DNA from: Saprolegnia diclina VS20
Lineage: Eukaryota > Oomycota > Saprolegniomycetes > Saprolegniales > Saprolegniaceae
Reading direction: 5' to 3'
Length of the DNA stretch: 48,554 nucleotides
Assembly (NCBI RefSeq): GCF_000281045.1
Contig: NW_008246121.1
Coordinates: forward strand, 82,696 to 131,249
Numbering within the stretch: the stretch's first letter is position 1; each line of letters opens with the position of its first letter. Below are positions 11,441 to 21,521 of the stretch, piece after piece. The translations under genes were made by a program, and so were the position numbers. The notes under the pieces are model-generated. The model did no database searches. It had not been told where the DNA came from and saw nothing but the letters and a program-made list of their open reading frames with translations.

Positions 11441-11737
11441 ATGCAAATCTTCGTGGATGCTTTGGGTGGTCGCACCCTGAACCTGAACGTCGCCGCCGAC
11501 GCTTCGGTCGCCTCCGTCGCGGCGCAGGTCGAGAACTTGGAGTTCATCTCGAACTTCGGCCTCACCTTCGCCGGCAAGTCGATCAACGCCGGCCTGCTCT
11601 CGGACTACAACGTCTGCGACGCCGACACCCTCAAGGTCACGTTCGACCTTGTCGGTGGTATGCGTGCCAAGTGGCGCAAGAAGCGCATGCGTCGCCTGCG
11701 TCGCAAGCGCCGAAAGATGCGCCAGCGTGCCAGATAA
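11441..11737 (+). CDS. Ubiquitin-like domain fused to ribosomal protein eL41
   Basis: A single exon of 98 codons. Residues 1-73 are a ubiquitin fold: MQIFVDALGGRTLNLNV corresponds to the first hairpin of ubiquitin, LTFAGKSINAG to LIFAGKQLEDG, LLSDYNVCDADTLKV to TLSDYNIQKESTLHL, and it ends LVGG. The domain has only two lysines, one at the K48 position. Residues 74-98, starting immediately after Gly-Gly, are a complete eL41 of 25 residues (MRAKWRKKRMRRLRRKRRKM and five more), the highly basic small 60S protein. By analogy with ubiquitin-eL40, ubiquitin-eS31 and FUBI-eS30, a deubiquitinase would cut after Gly73 and release eL41 with its normal Met. The promoter has TATA, CCAAT and a possible leader intron. 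I know eL41 as a stand-alone gene, so the fusion is unusual. Confidence 0.9.
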   Translation: MQIFVDALGGRTLNLNVAADASVASVAAQVENLEFISNFGLTFAGKSINAGLLSDYNVCDADTLKVTFDLVGGMRAKWRKKRMRRLRRKRRKMRQRAR

Positions 11738-11948
11738 ATGGCCGGCGCGCCAGACGTGGCGATCCCGCATCATTGACGCCGACGACTTTTTCGCCTGAAG
11801 ACGCCGCCGCTGCCAACGACGCTCGCCGCCGGTAGCTTAGCCTTCCGATCCTTGTGTAACGAAGATTCTGCCACCATAATCTTCCTGCTGTTCCCATTGC
11901 ATGCCGTGTTATTTGCGGAAGAAGAAGTAGCAATCACTAAGAGTTGAC

Positions 11949-14239
11949 TCAAGCAGTTTTAGCGAGGAACGCACTCGAGATGGCTTCGAGGGCTAACAAA
12001 CTCGCCTGCTGCTCGGCCTTGATGACTTGCTCCAGGCCAGCGACTTTAGTCTCGAGCTCCTGAACGCGTCGGGCGAGAGCCACGCGGTCCGTCTCCATAT
12101 AGTCCTATACACTGGTTGTATTCGAGGTCTTGTGAAGCGACTATGGAGGAGCACCTGCCACTGGCGAAACTGAACGTTCTGAGCGCGCTCCATCTCGGCT
12201 TTCCACGCCTCCAGCGCTGCATCAGGTGACGACGACCGCGGCAGCAAATCTACAAGCGCCTCATTACTTCACTGCAATAAGTATCGCCAGGCGTACAGAG
12301 CGCCGAGGCTTCGAGGTCCGGCGGCGGTCGACGTGGTGTTCCTACAACGGCGTGACGGCCGTCGACGGACAAAGGCACGTACGCAGCTCGGCGTTCATGG
12401 CGGCGATCCGGTCCGTGAGCTGGTCGAGGCGGGCCTATCCGTTGTTGGAATCGAGAAGGACCCACGCAGTATACGTACGTCGACCCGGGGCACGTGGCGT
12501 TCAAGGGCGTCGACCTTGACGCGCACGTCGTGCAAGCCAGCGTCCACCTGCGTAGCTCGTGAGATCAATCGTAGCAATGCAGTCGTACGACGCAGCGCTG
12601 CTCGTGGCGCTCCATAAATTCCGTCATGTTGGTCTCGAGGACGCTCGTCATGGTCGCGACCGTTTGCCGGACAATCCCCTCGACCTAAACAACGCAAAGT
12701 CTCTCAGTACGATGGCAGACGTCCGCGGAAGACGGACGTCGGGGGCACTTGTCGTGCTCGCGCGGCTCATGGGCGAGCTCAAAGCGACGTCCTCGTCGAC
12801 TGTCTCGTCCGTCACCACCGGAATGGTCACGGCGACTTTCGGGACGATCGCCGGAGAGATGATGCACTCAATGTCGGGCCGGACGCTTCCAATGCACTCC
12901 TATGCCCTGTGTCAATATACGCTTTGTCTGTTGCGCCTACAAGCAGCTCGGAGAGCACGACGCGTGTCTTCGCATCTTCGATCGAGTTGTCTTCGCCCAG
13001 TCGCAGCTCCTTGAGCGTTGTCTGCGGATTGTGCTCGATGGCCTGCTTGAGCGCTTGCAGGCCGTCCACCGTCAAGCAGCAGTTCTAAAGCCAGAGTACG
13101 CCCACCCTTCTCGCAGGAAGCACGGATGTCCACCTCAATGTTGAGGCCCGTGAGCGACTCGCCGACACGAGTGGTCGACGACGAGATGACGTGTGCCATG
13201 GTCTCGAACCCCGCGGCCGTGATCGGGTTGTAGCTACATGCAACAATGCACACGTCATTTCGAGGTCGTCGTACGAGATGTCGAGCGAGCAAAGGTGCGA
13301 CGGCCGGCGCACCGAGAGCTCGTGGACCGACCTAACGACGCGTGTGTTGTCGGGACGTCCCAAGCAAGTGCAATGATTACGTGATTTTGTTGTGGCTCAC
13401 GTTGAGGTGGCGGACTCCAATCCCAAGAACTGACGCAAAGCCGGCGTTCGAGATGCCGTTGTCTCGCAGGTCCAAGAGCTCGAGCGTACCGAGCGGCTTT
13501 CTACACGCTCATGAGAAGAGACACATTGGTGCCACGTACGCACCGGCGGTGGCTCTTCTTATGCGGGTCAAATGCGTCAGCGATGGCACGGACGCCACCG
13601 TCGCCAAGGTTGTTGTGGCTGAGGACGAGGCTGAGAAGGTGCTCGCAGGACGCGAGGCTCTGTCCCAGAATGAGCCCCGCTACGTCGCTTGTGTCAATAT
13701 CACGGAAGTAACGCGAATTCGTCTCGTACCTTGGCGGGGAAGCTTGCACGACGTGAGATGAAGCACCTCGACGCGGTCGCAGAGCCCCGTGAGCGTCATG
13801 AGCGACGTCATGCTCAAATCGCGGCAGCCGTCGAGCCGCAGCTCGCGAAGTGACGCAGTGTCTCGGAAGCAGCGCGCCAAGACGGGAACGACCCCCTCGG
13901 CAAAGACGCACTTGAGGAAGGCCACCGAGACGAGCGAGAGCATTGGCATGGCTAGTACGCAGCAGCCACACAATAGGATGACGCACCATCTTCAACACGT
14001 ACCATGGAGCGTCGTCGCCAACTTCTCGGTCGCATATTGGTCGAGCTCACAGTCGCGCAGCTCGAGGGCGTGAAAGGTGGGGTACTGGACACTCGCAAAG
14101 GCCTTGGCGACAGCAGCAATCGTCGCATGACTCTACGTATAACTCGAAAAAACAAGCTCATCTCGGCGCGCCAGACCAGGTGACGGATCCAGCAAGTGGC
14201 TCCGTCGGCGGTGATGCCAACGCTCTCCCCGGGCGACAT
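11949..14239 (-). CDS. Leucine-rich-repeat protein with C-terminal coiled coil
   Basis: Many short exons on the minus strand. From a probable start at 14239 (MSPGESVGITADG) the exons encode ribonuclease-inhibitor-type LRRs: FHALELRDCELDQYATEKLA, SLRELRLDGCRDLSMTSLM, HLLSLVLSHNNLGDGGVRAI, TLELLDLRDNGISNAGFASV, SLDISYDDLEM and TLKELRLGEDNSIEDAKTRV. After a Ser/Thr-rich linker (12715-12870) come coiled-coil exons: VEGIVRQTVATMTSVLETNM, ARLDQLTDRIAAMNAEL, DAALEAWKAEMERAQNVQF and VALARRVQELETKVAGLEQV, ending before the TGA at 11949. At least eight introns are needed, one of only 26 nt (12685-12710). The junction near 12880-12925 does not join cleanly in frame by eye, so two adjacent genes or a misjudged intron are possible. 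The function is unknown; similar LRR layouts occur in scaffold and dynein-regulatory proteins. Confidence 0.6.
12685..12710 (-). other. Ultra-short 26-nt intron in the LRR/coiled-coil gene
   Basis: On the minus strand this segment starts gtactgag and ends gtttag. Reading through it leads to a stop about 20 codons later in the wrong frame. Removing it joins TSAI to VEGIVRQTVATM and opens the coiled-coil frame. It is about half the usual intron length here. Confidence 0.5.
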
Positions 14240-14399
14240 GTCTGCTTTGATGGCAGCTTCGAAGCACTGTCAAATCTTCGATAATCGAACTTTTGTGTGG
14301 CGTTGCGTGCTGCCACGTCATGAAATGCCACAGCAAAGTTAAAACGACGATGCGACCTCGTCGATATGTTTGTTGTTGCAGTTAGTATGCTAATACGAC

Positions 14400-16082
14400 T
14401 TACAACCACTCGGACGTCGACTCGCGGAGTGCGAGCGCCGACGGGCGGTTCTCCTCCATGGCGGCGACGCTGTTGCGACGGGGCGACGACGTGTTGACGG
14501 GGAACGTGGCTTCGATCGGGCGCGTCGTGCCGGTCGCGGGCGTGAAGAGATCGTCCTTCTCTTCCATTGCCTGCTTGCGGCGGTAGACGACAAACACCAC
14601 AGCCGCCACGCACGCGAGACCACCGACGGCCGACAAGGTGGCCGTCACACCGACAGTCGCGTCGCTCGAGCCCGACGACTGGTTGCTGACTTCAACACCC
14701 GAGTCCTTGCCCGTGGCCGTGGCGGGGGCACCACCCGCCGCAGGGACCACACCGGCCTCCGGTACTGCGCCGGGCACAGTCTCGTCGCTGGAACCAGGGA
14801 GCACGTTCGTGCTCTCAAGGACACCCGACTCGGAGATCGTAACGTTGAGCGCACCGGCCTGCGACCCGCTAAAGACCGGGGCGGCTTCGCCTTCGTGGAG
14901 CTCCGTGGCGTTGCCAAGTGTCGTGTTGTGCGAAGGTTCGAGAGTCGAGGGGGCAGGCGTCGTCGCGTTTGTCGGCGACGGCGTCGGTTCCTTCGTCGGT
15001 TCCTTCGTCGGCTCGCTCGTCGTCGGCTCCGGAGTCGGGGCAGGCGTCGGCGCGGGGGTCGGGGTGGGCGTCGGTGCAGGCGTAGGAGCAGGTGTCGGGG
15101 CAGGCGTAGGAGCCGGCGTAGGAGCCGGTGTCGGCGCAGGAGTCGGCGATGGCATGTTGAACTTCCACTTGCCGTTCGAGTCGGCGAGGCCAAAGTGACC
15201 TTCGAAGCCGCCCTTGATCGTGACGTCGTGGAACTGAAAGTAGAACGGGGCGCCGCCGCCGTTGCTCTGGGACCACGTGGCGTACGCCTGGTAGTAGCTC
15301 AGCGCGTTGTCGTAGTTGGAGACGTGGTTGCCGTTGTTGCCGCCAGCGGTGGGCCACCCCGTTTCGGTGAGCTTGGCCTTCCCGCCGTACGCATTGACGA
15401 CGTTGTTCCAGCGGGCGCTGAGGTCCGACACCGGGTTGCTCACCGAGTTGGAGGATGCGCCAAAGAACGGGTAGATGTTGACACCGACAATGTCGCACAC
15501 GGCCGCGAGCGACGGCGCGTTCAGAAAGTCGCCGTCGACCTGGACCGACCCGACGGGCACGTTGACGCCCGCAGACTGGAGCTTGTTCTTGACGTACGTC
15601 ACTTGGGCCGCGACCTGGCCCGCGCTCCAGCCGTTGCTCAAGTCTTCGTTGCCGACGGTGACGCCAATGACAGTGCCCGGGTTGGCCTGGACGCCCGAGA
15701 TGATGGACTGGATGTCGTTGTCGATCTGGCCTTGGCCCGACCGGAGCCAGACGCCAGCCATGAGCTTGAGGCCCGCCTTGGCGGCGACGCCGATCGGGTT
15801 GGGCGACGACCCGACGTACGTCTGGTACATGCGCACGGCCGAGAATTGCGACTTAATCGTCGCAAAGTGCGACGGCATTTGGTCGATCTGGTAAATGTCG
15901 TAGCAGACGCCGCCGTTGGCGTTGGCCATGCCGGTCGTCGTCTTGTTGGTCGCGACGCCGTCGGGGTTGGAGGACGCGACGACCGCAATGACCGCGCCGA
16001 CAAGAGCAAAGACCGAGAGCGCGCCGAGGATCTTGCGGTACTTCTGCGGCGGCAGAGGCACGTTGGAAGGGAACGACACCAT
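14400..16082 (-). CDS. Membrane-anchored GH17 endo-beta-1,3-glucanase-like protein
   Basis: One intron-free frame of 560 residues from the ATG at 16082 ([20 protein letters not shown]). A signal-anchor-like hydrophobic stretch ([18 protein letters not shown]) lies near residues 19-36. The GH17 domain spans roughly residues 55-310, with the acid/base motif [11 protein letters not shown] and the nucleophile motif [11 protein letters not shown]; a conserved tail reads [17 protein letters not shown] Pro-Thr repeat (14940-15152) and a Ser/Thr-rich stalk follow. A second membrane span ([20 protein letters not shown]) comes next, then a basic cytoplasmic tail. The expected role is hydrolysis or remodelling of cell-wall beta-1,3-glucan on the outside of the plasma membrane, with an O-glycosylated spacer. 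A 36-nt longer in-frame alternative start exists upstream, but the second Met gives the better anchor. Confidence 0.9.
   Translation of the reverse strand: MVSFPSNVPLPPQKYRKILGALSVFALVGAVIAVVASSNPDGVATNKTTTGMANANGGVCYDIYQIDQMPSHFATIKSQFSAVRMYQTYVGSSPNPIGVAAKAGLKLMAGVWLRSGQGQIDNDIQSIISGVQANPGTVIGVTVGNEDLSNGWSAGQVAAQVTYVKNKLQSAGVNVPVGSVQVDGDFLNAPSLAAVCDIVGVNIYPFFGASSNSVSNPVSDLSARWNNVVNAYGGKAKLTETGWPTAGGNNGNHVSNYDNALSYYQAYATWSQSNGGGAPFYFQFHDVTIKGGFEGHFGLADSNGKWKFNMPSPTPAPTPAPTPAPTPAPTPAPTPAPTPTPTPAPTPAPTPEPTTSEPTKEPTKEPTPSPTNATTPAPSTLEPSHNTTLGNATELHEGEAAPVFSGSQAGALNVTISESGVLESTNVLPGSSDETVPGAVPEAGVVPAAGGAPATATGKDSGVEVSNQSSGSSDATVGVTATLSAVGGLACVAAVVFVVYRRKQAMEEKDDLFTPATGTTRPIEATFPVNTSSPRRNSVAAMEENRPSALALRESTSEWL
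14940..15152 (-). repeat. Pro-Thr coding repeat (APTP) in the GH17 gene
   Basis: Short tandem units encode (APTP)n, then [11 protein letters not shown] and similar, forming a rigid spacer between the catalytic domain and the membrane span. The DNA units are nearly identical 12-mers, which suggests length polymorphism by slippage. Confidence 0.85.
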
Positions 16083-17112
16083 GGTCGTTAGGGTTTCGCT
16101 TTGGAAATGACGTCGAGAGGCGGCGGCCACGCTGTGATAAGTCACACTTGTATGCTGCGTAACTCACTCCCGCGCTGTAGAAGCTGCTCCGGCCGTGGGC
16201 ATTTCATGCGATTCCTGTGGGTCATTGGGTATTTCCTGTTTGTCCCAATTGGATCTGGCCCTGTCAAGGTAGAAATTGTTTGGGACAAAGCTAGTATAAC
16301 CCACATGAAAATGGGGTTTTCAATTCCCATGCAGGATGGACATGTGTAATATCGTACAGTGCTGTAGAGGCTGCGACATGCACCTCTGAATCTGATGCGA
16401 CTCACCGCTTCTACAATCGTCCCAAGCTCTCGTCCAGCACTCGTGTCGTTGCCGCCAGTCTGCTGCAGCACCAAATATGTTGGTATCGAAATGCCAGGTC
16501 AATACCAAATGCCCGGATATCTACGCTTCTAGGATCGGACGACCGTGGGGGCTACCGTAGCTGCTACCGAGTACTAGTACTGTAGTGTCTGTGCACGTTC
16601 ATTGTTGTATCGTGGGTACGGCACGGAGTCAAATTTGGCGCCGTACCCTGCAGCAACGGGTGCGTGCCGGCATAAAACCGGCGGTATACACACACGACAC
16701 GGTGCCACGTCAGAGGCACCAACGCTACTGCGGTCAACCCAAATTGCCGTCGACTGGCGCGCCATCGATGGCCATTGCAGTACTAGTAGAGTACTTCCCC
16801 GCGCTCGTTTGCAATTGAAGCCAACTCGCTCTTTGCTGCCTGCGCGCTATCGCTCAAGCTTTGTTCACTTGATCCTTCGCGACGGCAGCGGGTTGTGTTG
16901 AGAGAACGTAGTACAGACTTTGTTACGCGCTCGGATTACATCTTTGGACATTCAGTTGTGGCGCGAAATCAAAGGACATTATTGGTCGTTCGACATTCTA
17001 GTCGAGTAGTTAGCTGTCTTCTAGTATCGGAAAAGGGCGAGGGACGTTGGCGCCACGATTGGTTTGCTAAATTAAGCGGCCGTTCGCGCGCAGCAGCAAT
17101 TTACTTTGCATC
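16083..17112. other. Divergent intergenic region with hairpins and inverted repeats
   Basis: About 1 kb between the GH17 and CFAP144 starts, with no supported gene. It contains an inverted repeat TTTGTCCCAA/TTGGGACAAA (16239-16248 and 16280-16289) nested in a weaker TGTGGGT/ACCCACA pair. It also holds a 217-bp segment (16572-16788) bounded by TACTAGTACTG/CAGTACTAGTA and holding three further hairpins. An ATTGG box lies near 17058. The segment could be a relic of a small inverted-repeat element or a structured transcript. Confidence 0.45.
16572..16788. repeat. Inverted-repeat-bounded segment with three internal hairpins
   Basis: The ends are 11-bp inverted copies. Inside, GGGTACGGC (16614-16622) pairs with GCCGTACCC (16640-16648). 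GCCGG (16666-16670) pairs with CCGGC (16678-16682). GGTGCC (16701-16706) pairs with GGCACC (16715-16720). No tRNA, snRNA or other known RNA consensus was recognised, and no target-site duplication is obvious. Confidence 0.35.
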
Positions 17113-17740
17113 ATGGCCGACGCCAAGCGAGCGGTCGTCAAGACGGACGAGGTCTCGCGCAACCAGATCTGGCGCGAGCACCTCAAGAAGGAGCTGCTCA
17201 CCGAGGGACCGTCGACGGCCTTTCAGTTCAACCCCAAGACGTGTACTCACCTTTCTAGTCTTCAATCGCCTGTCTCATGCGATACCGCAGTGAGCTCCGT
17301 CGCGCCCAAGCCCACGTCCATGAAGCCATCGGATTTCACAGCGGCCGACGCCAACAACGCGACGCCGCCCAACGAGATTGGTAATTCCTACGGCAGCTCA
17401 CACTAGACCTTACGCCAGTGCAGAAACCAAGGTGCGCCAAGGCATCAAGAACCCGCAAGAGCGGTCGGACGTGCCGTGCACGGAAGCCCAAAAGATTGGG
17501 TACGAGGAGCGCTCTTCCCCTAACCTCGTTCCGATGCGCCGGTCAGGTGGGCCCATGACCAGGCCTGGAAGAACGGTCGCGCCGAGACCAACAAGCGCTG
17601 GTACCGCGGCCGTGGCAGGTAAGTCCCCGTGTCATCGCTACGTCTAAAGACGCGTATGCAGCACGGACGTGACAGTATTTGCGGAAAACTACTGCGCCAT
17701 GGCCGGCTGCAGTCCATTCGCAGACAAGTCGACGCGTTAA
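17113..17740 (+). CDS. CFAP144: Cilia- and flagella-associated protein 144 (FAM183) homologue
   Basis: Five exons (17113-17242, 17291-17380, 17424-17499, 17547-17618, 17662-17740) sum to 447 nt in frame, giving 148 residues. The N-terminus VVKTDEVSRNQIWREHLKKE and then FQFNP match the FAM183/FAP144 signature (TDEVHMNQI...KEL...FHVNP in human). The central CTEAQKIGW corresponds to TESQEIGW, and the C-terminus reads VFAENYCAMAGCSPFADK. In other organisms FAP144/CFAP144 is a microtubule inner protein of the axonemal doublet. Here it would act in the zoospore flagella. Introns are 43-48 nt. One acceptor choice (cag at 17423 rather than an earlier tag) is fixed by frame. Confidence 0.8.
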
Positions 17741-17896
17741 TTCATCAACAACATGTAGTTAGTCGACGAACGAGTCTGTCTTGTAATATATATAAATGCA
17801 GAAGGTATGGAGGGTCCTGGACCGGGGTATATAAGTGTCTACTACTACGCCTACTAGGGTATATGGTTATCCCGCGGGATTCTTGTCGCGCGCGCG

Positions 17897-19787
17897 TCAT
17901 GCATCGTCCGACGACGTCACGACCGGCGGGAGTGCGCTGAGCTGTGTTGCGCTGGGTGTCTTGAGCAGCTGCGGAAGCATGCTCAGCGTCGGGAGCGCTT
18001 CGGGCTCAAAGCCATTGGCCGCAGACTGCTCGTCGTAGGCCGCCAACTGGTTCTTGAGCTCTTGGATGTGCTGGAGAATGCCCCGTCGGTGACCCTTCTT
18101 GACGTTCATCTCGATCAAATCATCCTCGTCCATGGTCGCGACGCCCCGCAGCGTGTCAAAGCCGTCGCTCTCAAAGCTGTCCGTGTACTCGCCGAGCTCG
18201 AGCTGCTGCAGCCAGTTGCGCACCGACCCAATGTCTACCGCCGCATGTTCATCATTGTCTGCATACGGCACTGGTACCTCGGTTCTGCACGGGGGTTTTG
18301 GGCTTCTCGGGGGCCAAGTACTCGGCGTTGCCCTTCTCCCACGCCTACGCCATGCAAGTTAAACAGTGTTTCGTGCAAGTCGTAGTAGTACCTGGAGCTG
18401 GGCGGCGAGCGCGCTATGGCCGCCTTCAAACGCGCAGCGCGATGGCGTCTTGTCCGTCTAGAGGTCCGACAATGAGGGTCCACCGAGAGTATTCCGCAGG
18501 TGTACCAGCGTGAGCGTCTTCCACTGGGTCGAGTCCCGCAGGTTCTTGATGAGCCAGAACGCGCAGTCTTTATGGCCTTTGAGCGCCGCCCAATGCAGCG
18601 CGTTGCGGCCAAACTAGAGTCCAAACACTGTTTGCCGACGTGATCCATCCGCGATCGGCACGTACCTTGTCGACTTCGGTCCACTCGTCAAAGCTCTCGG
18701 CCACCAGGCGCAAGCTCGAGAGGTGGCCCGTGCTCGCAGCCCAGTGCATGGCATTCTTCCCATTCTACGAACACTAGGTTCTTAGTCCATTCGAAAGAAA
18801 CGTCTACCTTGTCCCGAAGATGGCGCAGCGGGTACGCGCCGTTGACGTCGGCGATGACGCGCTTGATCGTATCGTCGTCGCCTTCCTCGGCGGCGTGGAT
18901 CAAGAGCTGCTCGCCGCTTGCGGTTATGTGCATGATGCAAAGAAGGTTTGTACCTGGGACGTCTCGTACCATGCCTTGAGGAATTGCATGCACTTGGTCT
19001 TGTACTTGTCCCTCGCGAGCTGGTACGCGGTGCGGTTGTCCTACGGGACCTGAGCGTCGAGGTGCAAAGCCCAAGCAACGTACGTAGCTCGTGACGTGGA
19101 TGTCGATGCCGGCCATGCAGAGGTACTGGACCACCTCCTTTCGGCCTTTGGACGCGGCCCAGTGCAAGCACGTGCCCCCGTACTAGAAGCCGAACGCGCT
19201 CTCAGATGCGAATACCAAGCACTCAACGAACCTCGTCGATCGCGTTGATGTCGATGTGGTCGTCGCAGTCTTCGACAATGTAGCGGATGACGTCCAAGTG
19301 CCCGTTCAGCGCCGCTGCAATGTGCGGGAGGCGGCCAAACTACGATGCATATAAGTCACATTGCAGTGTGGGTTGTCGCACCTTGTCCTTGGCGTCAAGC
19401 TGCACACCGTGCTCGACGAGGATCTGGACGACTTCAAGGTGGCCGTAGAAGGCGGCGTAGTGAAGCGCTGTCTGGTCGCCCTAGTGAGCCGCCTTGGCAT
19501 GAGATGCCTTCTCAATGAGCGCGTGGGCGTACATCGTCGACCACCGACGGGTCGATCTGCGGCGAATGCAAGAGCCACTGCACGACTTCGAGCTGGCCTG
19601 AGGCCGCGGCGGCGTGCAGCGGCGTGCACCCGTTCTAGGATGCATGAGCCGGCGGCGCTACAGCGGTACGTACCATGTTGCGGTAGTTGACGTCGACCGC
19701 AATGTCCTGGACGAGGTAGACGACCTCCTGCAGCTTGCCGCGGTGGGCCTTCCGGATGAGGATGTCGCCCGTCGTGTAGCGCTGCAT
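17897..19787 (-). CDS. Ankyrin-repeat protein with C-terminal SAM domain
   Basis: The start at 19787 gives MQRYTTGDILIRKAHRGKLQ. Roughly one ankyrin repeat per exon follows: GCTPLHAAAASGQLEVVQWL, QTALHYAAFYGHLEVVQILV, FGRLPHIAAALNGHLDVI, GGTCLHWAASKGRKEVVQYL, NGKNAMHWAASTGHLSSLRL, FGRNALHWAALKGHKDCAFW and DKTPSRCAFEGGHSALAAQL, about ten in all with degenerate ones. The last exon encodes a SAM domain (SVRNWLQQLELGEYTDSF, then EDDLIEMNVKKGHRRGILQH) and a short tail. This is presumably a soluble scaffold: ankyrins bind a partner and SAM oligomerises or docks. Introns of about 40-50 nt sit at repeat borders. It is the closest relative of the next gene to the right, on the same strand, so they arose by tandem duplication. 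The cellular role is unknown. Confidence 0.8.
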
Positions 19788-20024
19788 GCTCCGTGACGAT
19801 CCGACTGTGGCTGCCCACTAGCTCTGCCTCGACATATCATATCTGAGAGGTTTATTAATTTACGCTACGCGAGAAAACCGCGCGACCGTCGGGTGTTTTT
19901 ATGTCGATGCCGCATTGCCTTACCAATCAGTATCGGAAATATATTCATTTTCACAGGATATACGGGCCAACGGTATTTCGAACCCACCAGCAACGGTCGC
20001 ATCAGAGACACACACGACGGACGA

Positions 20025-21521
20025 CTACATGGCCGTCGTCGTTGTCGCCGTTGATGGCGGTGCCACATCCCCAGCACGGAGCGCCGTGTCTTCCCACTCC
20101 TACGCACGTCGCATAGGCATCGCAGTGAACGCAACGACGACTACCTGCAGCTGCGCAGCGAGGGCCGTGTGCCCCGCGTCCAAGGCGCAGCGCGCCGGCG
20201 TCTTGTTGGTCTATCGCTGCGTCAGTGCCATCGATGCAGCGCAGTGTACGTACGAGCGACGGCACCATGAGCGTCTTGCGTTCACCGACGTGGTGCTGCG
20301 TGAGCCAGAACGCGCACTCGGCGTGGCCACCCAGCGCTGCCCAGTGCAGCGCATTGCGCCCAAACTAGCGCGACGCGCTGACGCCACATCCATCGTGCAG
20401 AGCAAGAACGCACCTTGTCGAGGTCGGTCCACGAGTCGAAATTTTCCGCGAGGATGCGCAAGGTCGGGAGGCGTCCCGCGCTTGCGGCCCAGTGCATCGC
20501 GTGTCGCCCGTTCTATGCACCGTGCGGACGCGGCGATGCGCCATCGTGACGTACCTTGTCTTTGAGAAAGCGGAGCGGGTAAGCGCCTGCGACGTCGTGG
20601 ATGACACGCTTGACCTCGTCGTCGTTGCCCGTCTCGGCGGCTTGCAGCAGTCGCTACGCCGAGCGTCCGCGTAGAGTCGTCGGGCTGGGAGCCTACCTGC
20701 GCGACCTCAAACCAGCGCTTGATGACGTTTTGGCACTTGGGCTGCCCCTTGTCCTTGGCCAACTGGTACGCCGTGCGATTGTCCTACGACGCACAAAGTC
20801 ACATCACAAATTACGATCGGACGTACGTAGCTCGTCACGTGGGCGTCGACGCCGGCGTGGAGCAGGAACTCGACGACGTCGCGCCGACCGTGGGCCGCGG
20901 CCCAGTGCAGACACGTCGCGCCATACTAAAGCGCCGTAAGTAGGATGATACGAGCTTCGCCCACCTCGTCAATCGTGTTGCGCTCGATCGGCAGCGGACA
21001 GTCGTGCAGGAGGAAGCGGACGACGTCCACGTGGCCGTTGATCGCGGCGCCGACGTGCGGCAACCGCCCCGTCTACCGCGCCTTGCATCGCATCGACAAA
21101 GGACTGGCAGTCTCTACCTTGTCCTTGATGTGCAAGGGCACACAGTGGTCCAAGAGCACTTGCACGATGGGCAAGTGGCCGTAAAAGGCGGCGTAATGAA
21201 TCGCGCTTTGGGCGTTCTGGGAGAGCAATATATGAGCGCGAGAATGGGCAACGGCGCGTACGTGGTCGAGGAGGTTGGGGCGGATGCCTTGGTACGAGAG
21301 GAGCCACTTGACGACGTCGAGCTGGCCGGCGGCCGCGGCCATGTGCAGCGCTGTGCAGCCCGTCTAGCGTTATGGTGGCCGACGATCGAAGGCCGATGCG
21401 AGCGTACCTCGTCGCGGTAGTTGACGTCGACGTACACCTCCTGGACGAGGTACTTGACCTCTTGCAGCTGGCCGCGGTGGGCCTTCCGAAGGAGCACGTC
21501 GCCCGTCGTGTAGCGGAGCAT
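20025..21521 (-). CDS. Ankyrin-repeat protein, tandem paralogue without SAM domain
   Basis: The start at 21521 gives MLRYTTGDVLLRKAHRGQLQ, 14 of 20 residues identical to its neighbour. The exon-per-repeat layout is the same: TALHMAAAAGQLDVVKWLLS, SAIHYAAFYGHLPIVQVLLD, TGRLPHVGAAINGHVDVVRF, GATCLHWAAAHGRRDVVEFL, HAMHWAASAGRLPTLRILAE, FGRNALHWAALGGHAECAFW and KTPARCALDAGHTALAAQL. After the last repeat a spliced exon reads EWEDTALRAGDVAPP, aligning with AWEKGNAEYLAPEK in the paralogue, and stops at 20025 after a Thr run. No SAM-coding exon is visible before the paralogue's promoter at 19788. Either this copy lost the domain or the other gained it. The function is unknown. Confidence 0.75.

Noticed and set aside
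16613-16720. Possible tRNA or small nuclear RNA
   Set aside because: The stems do not form a cloverleaf, there is no B-box-like sequence, and no snRNA consensus is present.
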